This document shows positions 1 through 7,498 of a stretch of DNA of 36,610 nucleotides, in pieces (positions within the stretch are counted from its first letter, which is position 1; every line of letters begins with the position of its first letter). Under the pieces are notes generated by a model. The model was given only the letters and a program-made list of their open reading frames with translations. It searched no databases and was not told the DNA's origin. The DNA lies in IMG/VR virus record IMGVR_UViG_3300042905_004053, positions 1 through 36,610 of that record; one strand, written 5' to 3'. The translations under genes were made by a program, and so were the position numbers. Origin of the DNA: a virus.

Positions 1-158
1 ACAGTAGCCTCCGTGGCGAGCGTTGCTACAGTAGCTTCGGTGGCAAGAGTGCTTACCGTTGCCTCAGTCGCAAGCGTAGCAACCGTGGCTTCCGTAGCCA
101 AAGTGCTGACGGTAGCCTCTGTAGCCAGCGTGCTAACGGTCGCTTCAGTAGCCAGGGT
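1..158 (-). repeat. 27-bp coding tandem repeat (TLATEATV[S/A], about 6 copies, reaching the window edge)
   Basis: On the minus strand from 158 down to 1 a 27-base unit repeats about 5.85 times, encoding TLATEATVS or TLATEATVA each time. The amino acids are almost invariant, while third codon positions differ between copies (for example gct, gcc, gcg and gca for Ala; act, acc, acg and aca for Thr). The array is cut by the window boundary, so its true copy number is unknown. Confidence 0.9.
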
Positions 159-725
159 GGCGAGTGTCGTCTCGGTGGCTGCACCAGCTGGAAGGGCGCT
201 AGAAAGCACGTCAATCTGAAGGTGTCCATCCGTATCAGATAGCACTTGGCGAGCATCGCCGGAGCTATCCACGGCACCCATCATTTTTACTTTGCTATCA
301 GCGAGGGGCGACCCAGCTTCTTCGATAGCAAGCTCAGAAAGCGCAACAATCAGCTCACCAGCACCGTTAACTACCGGAGACTTATAGCGAAGGACTTGAA
401 TCGAGTCGCCAGCCGAAGGAGCTACTGAAAGCGTCTCAGCAAGGGAAAACGACGTCCCATCTACTTTCCAGACTCGGACCTCGGTCCCGTAAAGGCTGCC
501 GCCCGTAAAGTAGATGATATCGCCCTTGGCGGGGGTGCAGTCAGTAATGACCAACACCGAGGAAGTAGAACCAGCGTCTACCGTGCCAGTAGCCCATTCT
601 TGAACGGTCGAGTAGTTGGCTACCGACAGGCCAAACTGATGCTCTTTAATCGGCTCAACAGTAGAAAACTGCGCTGATAACCTGTCTTCTTTTTCCTGCG
701 AGCTATAACCTTTTGGCGTACTCAT
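1..725 (-). CDS. Tail/appendage repeat protein, N-terminal part (runs off window start)
   Basis: The reading frame starts at ATG 725, behind a very strong ribosome site (GGGGAGGGG, 2-3 bases away), and stays open to base 1 (241 complete codons). The N-terminus (MSTPKGYSSQEKEDRL) is followed by a beta-rich segment, then the linker VLSSALPAGAATETTLA, then six copies of a 9-residue unit TLATEATV(S/A) up to the edge. The same linker type (VTSALPTGAATETTLA) recurs twice in the open frame at the right end of the window, so I infer that these are two parts of one protein of at least 600 residues. Alternating beta and TLATEAT/TLAxI linkers are common in phage tail appendage proteins; the exact role (fibre, tip or adhesin) is unknown. 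It is the next late gene after the 176-aa protein at 776-1303. Confidence 0.8.
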   Translation of the reverse strand, partial: MSTPKGYSSQEKEDRLSAQFSTVEPIKEHQFGLSVANYSTVQEWATGTVDAGSTSSVLVITDCTPAKGDIIYFTGGSLYGTEVRVWKVDGTSFSLAETLSVAPSAGDSIQVLRYKSPVVNGAGELIVALSELAIEEAGSPLADSKVKMMGAVDSSGDARQVLSDTDGHLQIDVLSSALPAGAATETTLATLATEATVSTLATEATVSTLATEATVATLATEATVSTLATEATVATLATEAT

Positions 726-775
726 GTCCCCTCCCCGTCATTAAAGCGGATCTTTGTGTCATGTAAATTCTACAG

Positions 776-1303
776 TCACTCGTCTTTTTTACCAGTCTCG
801 ATTTGCAAAATTCTAGTTCTAAAGAAACCCATGGCCTCACCGATACCAAGGTGATTCACATAAATGTCTTTTGTAAAAGTCTTACCTGCACGCTGCAATG
901 TCGCTTTCACCCGTAGCGTGCTTTTACCCATGCAGAGGTTAGTAATTACGTCACCAGCTGGAATTACCCCAACCCATCGACCGATTGCATCCTCAGTGCC
1001 TGACACCGTATCAGTGTTTACCGCACTCCAAGTTCCGTCACCCGTCATCTCCGTAAGCGAAAACGTACACGATCCAGCCTGAATCGGGCGGCCAACAACT
1101 CGCTGCAAATAGGCCATCACATTAAGGTTGTCGCCCGTTTGAGAATACTGAGCGGCTAATTGCACGGCGATTGGCTTAAGCTCGCTTGAGAGTCTCGTGC
1201 AAATAACGGTCTGAGGCGCTACCGCTAACGGCAAATTGAAGGCAAGGTTTACCTCTTGCCAGTAATTCGTCGAAGTTAGCATTTGAGCGCGTCTCAGTGC
1301 CAT
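776..1303 (-). CDS. Hypothetical virion/tail-region protein (175 aa)
   Basis: I choose ATG 1303 (MALRRAQML) over the longer frame from 1333. It directly follows the stop of the upstream gene (1306), has GGAG about 6 bases upstream, and avoids a 28-base overlap. No family is recognised. The middle (about residues 50-140) reads as alternating beta strands with polar turns (QAGSCTFSLTEMTGDGTW), and the end is charged (RILQIETGKKDE). There is no signal peptide or membrane segment. Its place between two tail-type proteins in the late block suggests a structural or tail-associated role; this is an inference from context only. Confidence 0.75.
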   Translation of the reverse strand: MALRRAQMLTSTNYWQEVNLAFNLPLAVAPQTVICTRLSSELKPIAVQLAAQYSQTGDNLNVMAYLQRVVGRPIQAGSCTFSLTEMTGDGTWSAVNTDTVSGTEDAIGRWVGVIPAGDVITNLCMGKSTLRVKATLQRAGKTFTKDIYVNHLGIGEAMGFFRTRILQIETGKKDE

Positions 1304-1305
1304 GT

Positions 1306-2394
1306 TTACTCCGCGATGCTCAAGCCTACACAACCAGTCCGTGGGCCGCCGTGTGCCATAATTTCTATTTGAACTGTGTAGTGAGTTAAGGACGTTAACA
1401 CTGAAGCACTAACTGGAGCCATTTTGTAGAATCCGTTAACGTCAGCGACAAGCCCGGATTGAGCTATCCCAATAAGTGCTCCGTTTACGTCTCGGATGGA
1501 GAATGAGGCAGTCCCAAGGTCGTCAGTAACTTGGCCCGTATTATTAATCACCCAGAAGGTCCCTTGTAGTTGATTAATTGGGCTAATCGAGAAGACAGCC
1601 CTTGTCTCGTATTGAGGGAGTACAGGCTGCTGCGTAACAGGCAGCGTGTAGGTGATTGGCACCCCGTCTACTGCGATCGTCACTTTTGCCGCGTAGAAGT
1701 TGTGCTCAAAATCTAGAATTGACGGGATCGGTGTGATTTCGAAGAACCCGTTAATATCTGGAATAATCCCACTCTGCGTAAACCCTGGTACGGCGTTTCC
1801 GTTGTTGTCATAGACAATGAAAGAAGCGGTCCCAAGCCTGAGTGGGTTAGTAATCGTCCCCAATGAGTCAGCGACCCAGAAAGACCCGATAAAATCATTC
1901 GTATCATCGACCGCGAACATGCCAGAAATCGTGGCGATATTTGCGCCTGTAATCCCGGGGCTAACTAATGAGAGAGATACTAGGTTTGAATCTCTGTTCC
2001 CTACTGCATCCACTGCCCGAACGCCGACAAAGTAGGTTGTTGCTGGAACTAGCAGTGACCCGTCAGCGAGTGCGAACAGATCCGTAGTCAAAGACTGCGT
2101 CACAAGCGCGACATTGATCAGGTTAAAAAGCCCAGTCGCAGTACCCGCTTGAATGTAAATCTCGTATCTAACCGGGGTTGAGGGATCTAGGCCAGCTGAG
2201 TACTGCACTTGAAACTGGCCCAAAACCCCTAACCCTAAAAATGAAATCCCACCAAATACAGGCGGAATCAGATCGACAATGCACGCCTGACTTGACTCCT
2301 GTTTGACGTTCCCAGTGACAAGTTGGTTCCCCCAAATTGTAGCAAGGGACGTGCTCTGTACGACTGTTCCGCTCTGTATTAGTTGGTTACTCAT
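1306..2394 (-). CDS. Tail-region protein with FN3-like domain and a duplicated beta module
   Basis: 362 aa, start ATG 2394 behind AGGGGG. Residues about 44-145 resemble a fibronectin-type or Ig-like beta sandwich (RYEIYIQAGTA ... TYFVGVRAVDAVGNRDSN). Two copies of a roughly 85-residue module follow, at about 159-243 and 268-345. Both carry GSFWV/GTFWV, LGTASF, a D-N-G turn, QSG and a DxNGF(F/Y) motif. Secreted-adhesin-like beta modules of this kind are typical of phage tail or capsid appendages that touch host surfaces. No enzymatic motif is seen. The gene sits between the 783-aa propeller-like protein and the 175-aa unknown in the late operon. The appendage role is inferred. Confidence 0.8.
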   Translation of the reverse strand: MSNQLIQSGTVVQSTSLATIWGNQLVTGNVKQESSQACIVDLIPPVFGGISFLGLGVLGQFQVQYSAGLDPSTPVRYEIYIQAGTATGLFNLINVALVTQSLTTDLFALADGSLLVPATTYFVGVRAVDAVGNRDSNLVSLSLVSPGITGANIATISGMFAVDDTNDFIGSFWVADSLGTITNPLRLGTASFIVYDNNGNAVPGFTQSGIIPDINGFFEITPIPSILDFEHNFYAAKVTIAVDGVPITYTLPVTQQPVLPQYETRAVFSISPINQLQGTFWVINNTGQVTDDLGTASFSIRDVNGALIGIAQSGLVADVNGFYKMAPVSASVLTSLTHYTVQIEIMAHGGPRTGCVGLSIAE

Positions 2395-2403
2395 TGTGCC
2401 CCC

Positions 2404-4755
2404 TTAGGAGTCTCTCAAGCTCGGTCGGATATCCACCCCAGGAGGCGAGGTAAAGGTATACCGAATCAACGTCCCAATCGTGTTTGGAATGGTTCCCAAT
2501 GCCAACCAAGTAGTCCCACCATCAGTTGAGTATTGGAACTTGGTCGGCGCTGCCGTGATGCTTTCAGACACCAGCATATTGTTTGACAGGTCAAAAGCCC
2601 GGAAAGTGAGTGAGCTTGGCACCGCCACAGCATAGGTCTCTCGAAGCCTGAAACCGCAACGGGTCGGGCTTCCAACGCTTGAGTCGTCGTAAGAGTATTC
2701 CCAGAAATCAGACATCTCTTCGAGCGAATCATATCCAACCGCAAACGATGAGATCTGGATCGGTGTTGACTTTCCGATGCACTGGACCGCGACTCCAAGC
2801 TTGAATTGAATCTGAGATACCGACCCGATAGCTTGAACCTCATCTGGGTTAATCATCACCCATCCACCCGAGATGCTTCCGAACCCTGAGGTGCGGTAGA
2901 ACACTACGAGCTGAGAGCCTGGATCCCTGTTTTCAACCGTCGCTTTCAATCTCTTGATTGTAGTCGTAGGTACGAAATCCAAAACTTTCGTGACGATATA
3001 GGATGTCGTGCAGGCAATATCCGATTTCAAATCCATCGCGATAATGCCGCGTTGCCCGGGAGTAACCCCTGACGGTACAACAAAGAGCCAACCAAGCTGG
3101 TTTCCAAATCCGATCGGTGCGGCTTGCAGCTCTAGCTCAACCCCTTGTGGGCTTGTTCCCTCATATTGACGACTTCCGATCTGACCAAAACTCGCATCGA
3201 CGGAGTTGTTAATGACTTTTTTAGTCAGAAACTTGTTAATGACCGAAGTATTCACAATCGCTTGATCAATCGAGTTAGACCACGACGCATTGACAGCCGT
3301 GTTGGTGATATACTGCCCCACTCCGCTCGCATAGTTAGCAGCGGTGAGTGAGGGCCAGGTTGTTGCAAGTGGCGTCAATTCAGACAAGAGGCCCAAGTAC
3401 ATTGTGGTCGATGTTGCTAGAAATCCACACGATTGCCCATTGAGTATGCCGCCATTAACTGGTGCATCAACCGGAACCGCTTGGTTTTCCGAGTCAGTCA
3501 AAAGAATCGTTCCAGTCAGTGCTGGGAGGATGCTTGTGCGGTGCAACCACTGAGAGTTGGTGTAACCCCATGCGCGACCAATGGTGACCAAGCCAGCCGT
3601 CGAGGTCGTAATACCAGCGCCGCCAGCCGTTGCACTCAATTCGAAGTCGTTTGCTGTAGGGTTAGCGACAAAGTAGGTTGTGCCCAAGGTCAATCCGCCC
3701 GGGACAGTACCTGAGAGAATCATCACTAGGTCGTTTGCTTTGTAGCCATGCCCGACAATCTGCACCTTTCCTGGCGCTGCGGCAGTAATGGTGACGCTTG
3801 AGTCTGCTGCATATGTTACCGCAGCGGTAGTATCTCGAACAAAGTATTGGTGCGCTGAAGCAAGCCCGGTGTGTGTATAGAGCCGTCCATTGGTCGGATC
3901 ATAGATTGCGTTGGACGGTTCAATCTCGGTATTAATTTGCGTCATGACAACGGAAGTGGGACCCGCTGCCGCAGCGATTGCAGTACCGCCAAAGGTTGCA
4001 GAAAGTTGAAAGGTTCCGACGCCTGCGTTGACGACGAAATAACGAGTGTTTACAGCAAACGTGGAAGACGTCCACGCTGGACCAGCTTGGGAGGAAATGT
4101 ATACTTGGTTTCCGTTAACCCAAGGATGCCCAGCTACGTTGAACGTGACAGGCGTTCCAAGAGTTGGCGTTCCTGAAAGCGTGTTTGATGGGGAGAATTG
4201 CCCCAGGTGATAAACGGCTTTTTGGTTGGTCCCCGCTGCGATTGGGTATTGAATCGGGGTTGGTGATGGCCCCGCTGAAAAATCAGCTTGATCAATGTTG
4301 TTAACCAAAAACTGGCCCGACTGCGTAAAGGTTTGAAGCGTCGTCAGGTAAATCTTCCAACCAGTGGTGCCTGGCCCGTCCACGACCTTGATCGAGCGGA
4401 AGGTGTGCGCCGTTGTCCCTGAAATTGGAAGTTGGACAACAATCCTGCCCACATAGCTCGAAGCGCCCGTGGTCAGGTTGAAATTGTAAAGCATGATCGG
4501 ATGCTGTTGAGCAGTACCAGCAACCGCTCCGATTGCTGCGCCGACGATAAAAAGCCTGTTGTTTGTCGTGCAATAAACAAACCCGTTAGGTGAAATTCCG
4601 GTATCGGTGACCACGTCAACGTACTTGGTGACGGGCGAACCAAGGACGGGCACGCTATTGAAGGTTTTATTTTCAATATTCCCCTGAATCGTTGTTTTCG
4701 TTTGATCGTACACTGACACGACGTCGGCCAGTAGTTCTGTGTCTAACAGTTTCAT
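2404..4755 (-). CDS. Large tail-region structural protein with two FCCH-like beta modules (783 aa)
   Basis: Start ATG 4755 behind GAGGAGAATGAA. The protein is almost entirely beta-strand-like and rich in Thr, Ser and Gly, with propeller-like blades (NGFVYCTTNNRLFIVG; SNAIYDPTNGRLYTH). Residues about 203-263 and 330-388 are two copies of a module with the pattern G-H-x-(W/Y)-x-x-(G/A)-(N/D), then T-x-YFV, then (T/D)FxLSATxGG-x-(A/G)-I. This matches the FCCH-like insert known in many tail proteins. It is followed by QQLR-free beta repeats to the C-terminus. No catalytic residues are evident. The likely role is a tail, collar or appendage protein; the position after the putative decoration genes could also fit a head appendage. 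Confidence 0.8.
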   Translation of the reverse strand: MKLLDTELLADVVSVYDQTKTTIQGNIENKTFNSVPVLGSPVTKYVDVVTDTGISPNGFVYCTTNNRLFIVGAAIGAVAGTAQQHPIMLYNFNLTTGASSYVGRIVVQLPISGTTAHTFRSIKVVDGPGTTGWKIYLTTLQTFTQSGQFLVNNIDQADFSAGPSPTPIQYPIAAGTNQKAVYHLGQFSPSNTLSGTPTLGTPVTFNVAGHPWVNGNQVYISSQAGPAWTSSTFAVNTRYFVVNAGVGTFQLSATFGGTAIAAAAGPTSVVMTQINTEIEPSNAIYDPTNGRLYTHTGLASAHQYFVRDTTAAVTYAADSSVTITAAAPGKVQIVGHGYKANDLVMILSGTVPGGLTLGTTYFVANPTANDFELSATAGGAGITTSTAGLVTIGRAWGYTNSQWLHRTSILPALTGTILLTDSENQAVPVDAPVNGGILNGQSCGFLATSTTMYLGLLSELTPLATTWPSLTAANYASGVGQYITNTAVNASWSNSIDQAIVNTSVINKFLTKKVINNSVDASFGQIGSRQYEGTSPQGVELELQAAPIGFGNQLGWLFVVPSGVTPGQRGIIAMDLKSDIACTTSYIVTKVLDFVPTTTIKRLKATVENRDPGSQLVVFYRTSGFGSISGGWVMINPDEVQAIGSVSQIQFKLGVAVQCIGKSTPIQISSFAVGYDSLEEMSDFWEYSYDDSSVGSPTRCGFRLRETYAVAVPSSLTFRAFDLSNNMLVSESITAAPTKFQYSTDGGTTWLALGTIPNTIGTLIRYTFTSPPGVDIRPSLRDS

Positions 4756-4765
4756 TTCATTCTCC

Positions 4766-5011
4766 TCATGGGACTACTGTCCAGTTTACAGCTGAGATTA
4801 CATACCTGAAGGTCGTATCAGAGTATGTAAACGCTTTAGTGGCTTTTGCTGTCGCGCTAATTGATGCCGCTGTATATTCAATACTTGTTATAATTTCTTC
4901 GCAAGACCCGAGGTTTGAGTAGTTAATCACTGTCACTCTATCAATCGCCGTTAGGATTCTCTCCCTAAGCGGGGGGACATAAGGTGCGAAGGTTGATGAT
5001 ACGAATGCCAT
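4766..5011 (-). CDS. Hypothetical small structural protein (81 aa)
   Basis: The start ATG at 5011 shares a base with the TGA of the preceding gene (TGATG), so translation is probably coupled. The protein is short, neutral and rich in Ala, Thr and Ser (YTAASISATAKATKAFTYSDTTFRYVISAVNW). It has no recognised domain, no signal peptide and no clear membrane segment. It is one of three consecutive small coupled genes between the capsid region and the 783-aa tail protein. Such genes in this place often code for minor head or tail completion proteins; this is a context inference only. Confidence 0.65.
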   Translation of the reverse strand: MAFVSSTFAPYVPPLRERILTAIDRVTVINYSNLGSCEEIITSIEYTAASISATAKATKAFTYSDTTFRYVISAVNWTVVP

Positions 5012-5436
5012 CAGGCTAGCTCCAGTACTCTTAGTTCAGATGTCCTACCTGACTCACATACTGCCCAGATTTCCATTGCTGGATTCTCTTTGATGTCTAG
5101 CGCTAACTCTTCCAGCGTGGTTTTAGGATAACCGCTTGTAGACGTAACAGTTAGGTCCTCTCCAAAATAAACCGTCTGATCGCCCCAAACACGAATCGAC
5201 AGAGCGTTGCGGTCTGTTAACGGAGAAGGAGTCACCAACGCTGGTACGTCAGTAACCGTTACAACACTTGTTTTGACGTTCTTAGACAATCCGGTCGGCT
5301 CAAACGTGCCTGAGATTGATCCGCCAATTACATTGACGTCAGCAGCTACTTTATCCCCAGCAAAAGCTGTCCCAGTTTGAATCTGTGCCGTTGATGGCGA
5401 TGATTTGGTTGTAGGATAAAGATCCACCCGCGACAT
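5011..5436 (-). CDS. Hypothetical structural protein (141 aa)
   Basis: The start ATG 5436 overlaps the upstream stop (TAATG) and the stop overlaps the next start (TGATG), so it lies inside a tightly coupled trio. The N-terminal half is low-complexity Thr/Ser/Gly beta (GTAFAGDKVAADVNVIGGSI). The C-terminal part contains VWGDQTVYFGEDLTVTS and a short helical end (TTLEELALDIKENPAMEIWAV). I do not recognise a family. Context suggests a virion component near the head or tail interface. Confidence 0.7.
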   Translation of the reverse strand: MSRVDLYPTTKSSPSTAQIQTGTAFAGDKVAADVNVIGGSISGTFEPTGLSKNVKTSVVTVTDVPALVTPSPLTDRNALSIRVWGDQTVYFGEDLTVTSTSGYPKTTLEELALDIKENPAMEIWAVCESGRTSELRVLELA

Positions 5437-5771
5437 TAGCGCCTCTTATCGTAGCAAATTGCACCAGATACCGTTGCAGTTTGCACTCCACCGGTTAACG
5501 TCCAATCTACACGGACAAAGCTTAGGGGCGAAGGAACCGTAATCAGCTTAAGGCCCGTGGCCGTTGCGCTGCCGGTTGCAATCTCGGCAAAACTTACCCC
5601 GTCAATCGAGGTCTTGATGGAAAACGCAAGAGTCGTGCCACCGCTCAGAGCTGACACGTCGGCTGCAAACACATGGTCAACCGTGTGTTGCTCAAGGCTT
5701 ACTTTATCCGCCGATCCCGATGCTCCAGAGAGCGACCCAAGCCCGATGTTATATTTGCTGACAGAAGCCAT
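5436..5771 (-). CDS. Hypothetical beta-rich structural protein (111 aa)
   Basis: Start ATG 5771, about 20 bases downstream of the tRNA-like element. The pattern SIDGVSFAEIATGSATATGL ... SFVRVDWTLTGG resembles the small beta-sandwich discoidin-like or decoration-type proteins common next to phage capsid genes (x-S-x-DGxxF ... RVxxT-x-TGG). The basic tail YDKRR ends the protein. No catalytic motif. It may decorate the capsid or belong to a tail accessory; the family assignment is tentative. Confidence 0.7.
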   Translation of the reverse strand: MASVSKYNIGLGSLSGASGSADKVSLEQHTVDHVFAADVSALSGGTTLAFSIKTSIDGVSFAEIATGSATATGLKLITVPSPLSFVRVDWTLTGGVQTATVSGAICYDKRR

Positions 5772-5790
5772 AAGGTCTCCAAAAAGTTAG

Positions 5791-5870
5791 GCGCGGGAGC
5801 CGGACTCGAACCGACGACTGGTAGGGAAGCGTCCTTGCTCCTACCCGCTCTGCCTCTGAGCTACCCCGCA
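5791..5870 (-). tRNA. tRNA-like element with a 9-nt-expanded anticodon region (isotype undetermined)
   Basis: Read on the minus strand, 5870 to 5791. There is a 7-bp acceptor (TGCGGGG with TCCCGCG), a D arm GCTC-loop-GAGC, a 5-bp T stem (GTCGG/CCGGC) closing a canonical TTCGAGT loop, and a 4-nt variable stretch. The anticodon stem GGTAG/CTACC is intact, but it encloses 16 nt instead of 7, and the inner bases can pair further to leave a 9-nt loop without the usual U33. No CCA is encoded. A G at -1 could pair with the discriminator C. It lies between two structural genes in the late transcript, so it would be transcribed. It may be a degenerate tRNA, a mimic that attracts RNase P or other tRNA enzymes, or a tRNA that is not used for decoding. 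Confidence 0.6.
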
Positions 5871-5881
5871 CCTAAACTATC

Positions 5882-6217
5882 TTAGTATTCGTCTACGGCG
5901 TCAAAGCCTTGGACAACCAAATGGAAGTCCGCGTCTTGGTCTACGCCTGCTGCGTCATAAATACGGACGCTGACAGACGAGGCCGACGTTGCAGAGATAG
6001 AGGCAATGATACCAGCCGATCCGTAGATCACGCTCGCAATAGCCACGCACTCACGCGCAAATGGCTTTTCAAACGTAACAACGTAACGGCCCTGAGCGGA
6101 ACGAGCAACGGTAGCGTCTTTCGATCCAATCAGAAGCGATGCACTGCCACCCGTGCCATCCACCTTGAAGTGAAGCTGGCGCGGAAGACGTTGTGGGGAC
6201 TTGATTTCTCTCAGCAT
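5882..6217 (-). CDS. Putative capsid-adjacent decoration/minor structural protein (111 aa)
   Basis: First gene after the major capsid gene; start ATG 6217 with GGAGAAAG about 6 bases upstream. The protein is a small beta-rich fold (RYVVTFEKPFARECVAIASVIYG; SVSVRIYDAAG; DFHLVVQGFDAVDEY). The VRIYDxxGxxxDxxFHLVVxGFD pattern is one I associate with short phage proteins close to head genes. No enzymatic motif or membrane segment. A decoration role is inferred from position and size alone. The tRNA-like element begins 11 bases after its stop. Confidence 0.7.
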   Translation of the reverse strand: MLREIKSPQRLPRQLHFKVDGTGGSASLLIGSKDATVARSAQGRYVVTFEKPFARECVAIASVIYGSAGIIASISATSASSVSVRIYDAAGVDQDADFHLVVQGFDAVDEY

Positions 6218-6240
6218 GATTCTTTCTCCGTGGAAAGATA

Positions 6241-6264
6241 GGCGGGAGGCCGAAACCCCCCGCC
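6241..6264 (-). terminator. GC hairpin after the capsid gene (weak/leaky terminator candidate)
   Basis: On the minus strand GGCGGG and CCCGCC form a 6-bp stem around a 12-nt spacer, then the weakly T-rich TATCTTTCC. It lies between the capsid stop (6276) and the next start (6217). The tail of Ts is poor, so partial termination or mRNA 3' protection of the abundant capsid message is more likely than a full stop. Confidence 0.4.
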
Positions 6265-6275
6265 GATCAGTTTAC

Positions 6276-7487
6276 TTAGGTCGCAAGGCCCGTAATGACG
6301 CCGTGGAAGCTTGGGACGATGTACGACTCAAGGTATCCGCCGTAGCGTGCCTCGTAGGCGTCCGAAGAAGCCGTACGGAGGAACACGCTGCCGTCGTCGT
6401 CAAACCAGCCGAAGTCAGGCCGATGCTTCAGCTCAATGAAGTTGTCATTGAGCATGTACATGCGGTCGTCTTCGCAGAAGCGCTCTGGGAACACGCCGAC
6501 CGGACCAGCGGACGACATGAACTCGACGCCACGGAAGCTCACCTTGCCCTGAAGCTCAGGAGAGCGGGGCTCGATGATGTATTGCTTTTGGTCTTCGAGG
6601 ACGTTCAAGAGCTTACGGTACTGCGTGAAGCTCGTGATGATGAGGTTCGGCACCTTGCCGCACTTACGCTGAATCTCAAGCATCTGCTGATTCATGAGGT
6701 CAGGGGTGAGGCCAGCTCCGCCTGCAGCAAGCTGCGAAGCCTGCCAGCGACGGCCAACGGACACGCCATAGAGCGATCCGCCGGTTGCATCCAGAACGCC
6801 CTTAAGACCGCTTGGGTCGTTAGCTTGGGAGTTCTGCATGATGAGGGTCTTGGCGCCAGCATCAGCCGTCAAATCGACAGAGCCGGAGATACGAGCCAGC
6901 GAAACCTGCCGGGTAGCAGGATCAACCGACACGACTTCCCAGACGTTCGACACGCTGTAGGGGTTAGCCACAGAGTCAACGTTGATGTAGTCCTTCTCTT
7001 CGAAGTTAGCTTCCTTCCAGCTTGCAGCCGAAATGGTCACAACCGGAGCAGCAGCCGAGCCGGTAGCAACAGCAGCCGTGGACACGCCGAGCGAGCCCGA
7101 GCCGTCGTTGAAGAGAGCGCGGCTCATGTTGCGCATCCAAGATTCCACGCCCTTCTGGACGGAGAACTTGGTGAGTTCCACGAAAGCGCCTTCGTTGTTC
7201 GAAGCAGCCTTGATGGACTCGCGGTCAACTTGAATCACGGAGTACATCTTCTTAGCCGTGATCTGGGCGTCCTGAATCGCTGCGTAGTTCGGGGTCGGGA
7301 GAGATCCAGAGCCCACGCCGCCTGCGAAGGAGGTCGGGACAGCGATATCCATGCGCTTACCCGTGAAGTCGAAAGACTTCTTCACGCGGGCAAGGAGGAC
7401 GTTTGCCGAGTTGTAGGTGTTTTCAGAGAGCTTGCCGTACTTGATCTTGAAGAGATTAGTAGCGGTCGTCAGATTGAACTGAGCCAT
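6276..7487 (-). CDS. Major capsid protein (HK97-fold type)
   Basis: 403 aa, start ATG 7487 with AAGGG at a good distance. The gene directly follows the scaffold gene. Features of phage major capsid proteins are visible. The N-terminal arm leads into GKRMDIAVPTSFAGGVGSGSLPTP. A helical spine follows (ESIKAASNNEGAFVELTKF), then a P-domain/E-loop type region with VTISAASWKEANFEEKDYI, a DLMNQQMLEIQRKCGKVPNLIIT segment, and the C-terminal RYGGYLESYIVPSFHGVITGL, which resembles other capsid ends. Length fits the family (about 300-450 aa). It forms the procapsid shell around the scaffold. Assignment rests on context plus sequence character, without a search. Confidence 0.88.
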   Translation of the reverse strand: MAQFNLTTATNLFKIKYGKLSENTYNSANVLLARVKKSFDFTGKRMDIAVPTSFAGGVGSGSLPTPNYAAIQDAQITAKKMYSVIQVDRESIKAASNNEGAFVELTKFSVQKGVESWMRNMSRALFNDGSGSLGVSTAAVATGSAAAPVVTISAASWKEANFEEKDYINVDSVANPYSVSNVWEVVSVDPATRQVSLARISGSVDLTADAGAKTLIMQNSQANDPSGLKGVLDATGGSLYGVSVGRRWQASQLAAGGAGLTPDLMNQQMLEIQRKCGKVPNLIITSFTQYRKLLNVLEDQKQYIIEPRSPELQGKVSFRGVEFMSSAGPVGVFPERFCEDDRMYMLNDNFIELKHRPDFGWFDDDGSVFLRTASSDAYEARYGGYLESYIVPSFHGVITGLAT

Positions 7488-7498
7488 TGTTTACCCTT

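Noticed and set aside
1-158. Tandem repeats at the left edge as a CRISPR array
   Set aside because: The 27-base units are contiguous without spacers, encode a repeated peptide in frame, and vary at third codon positions.
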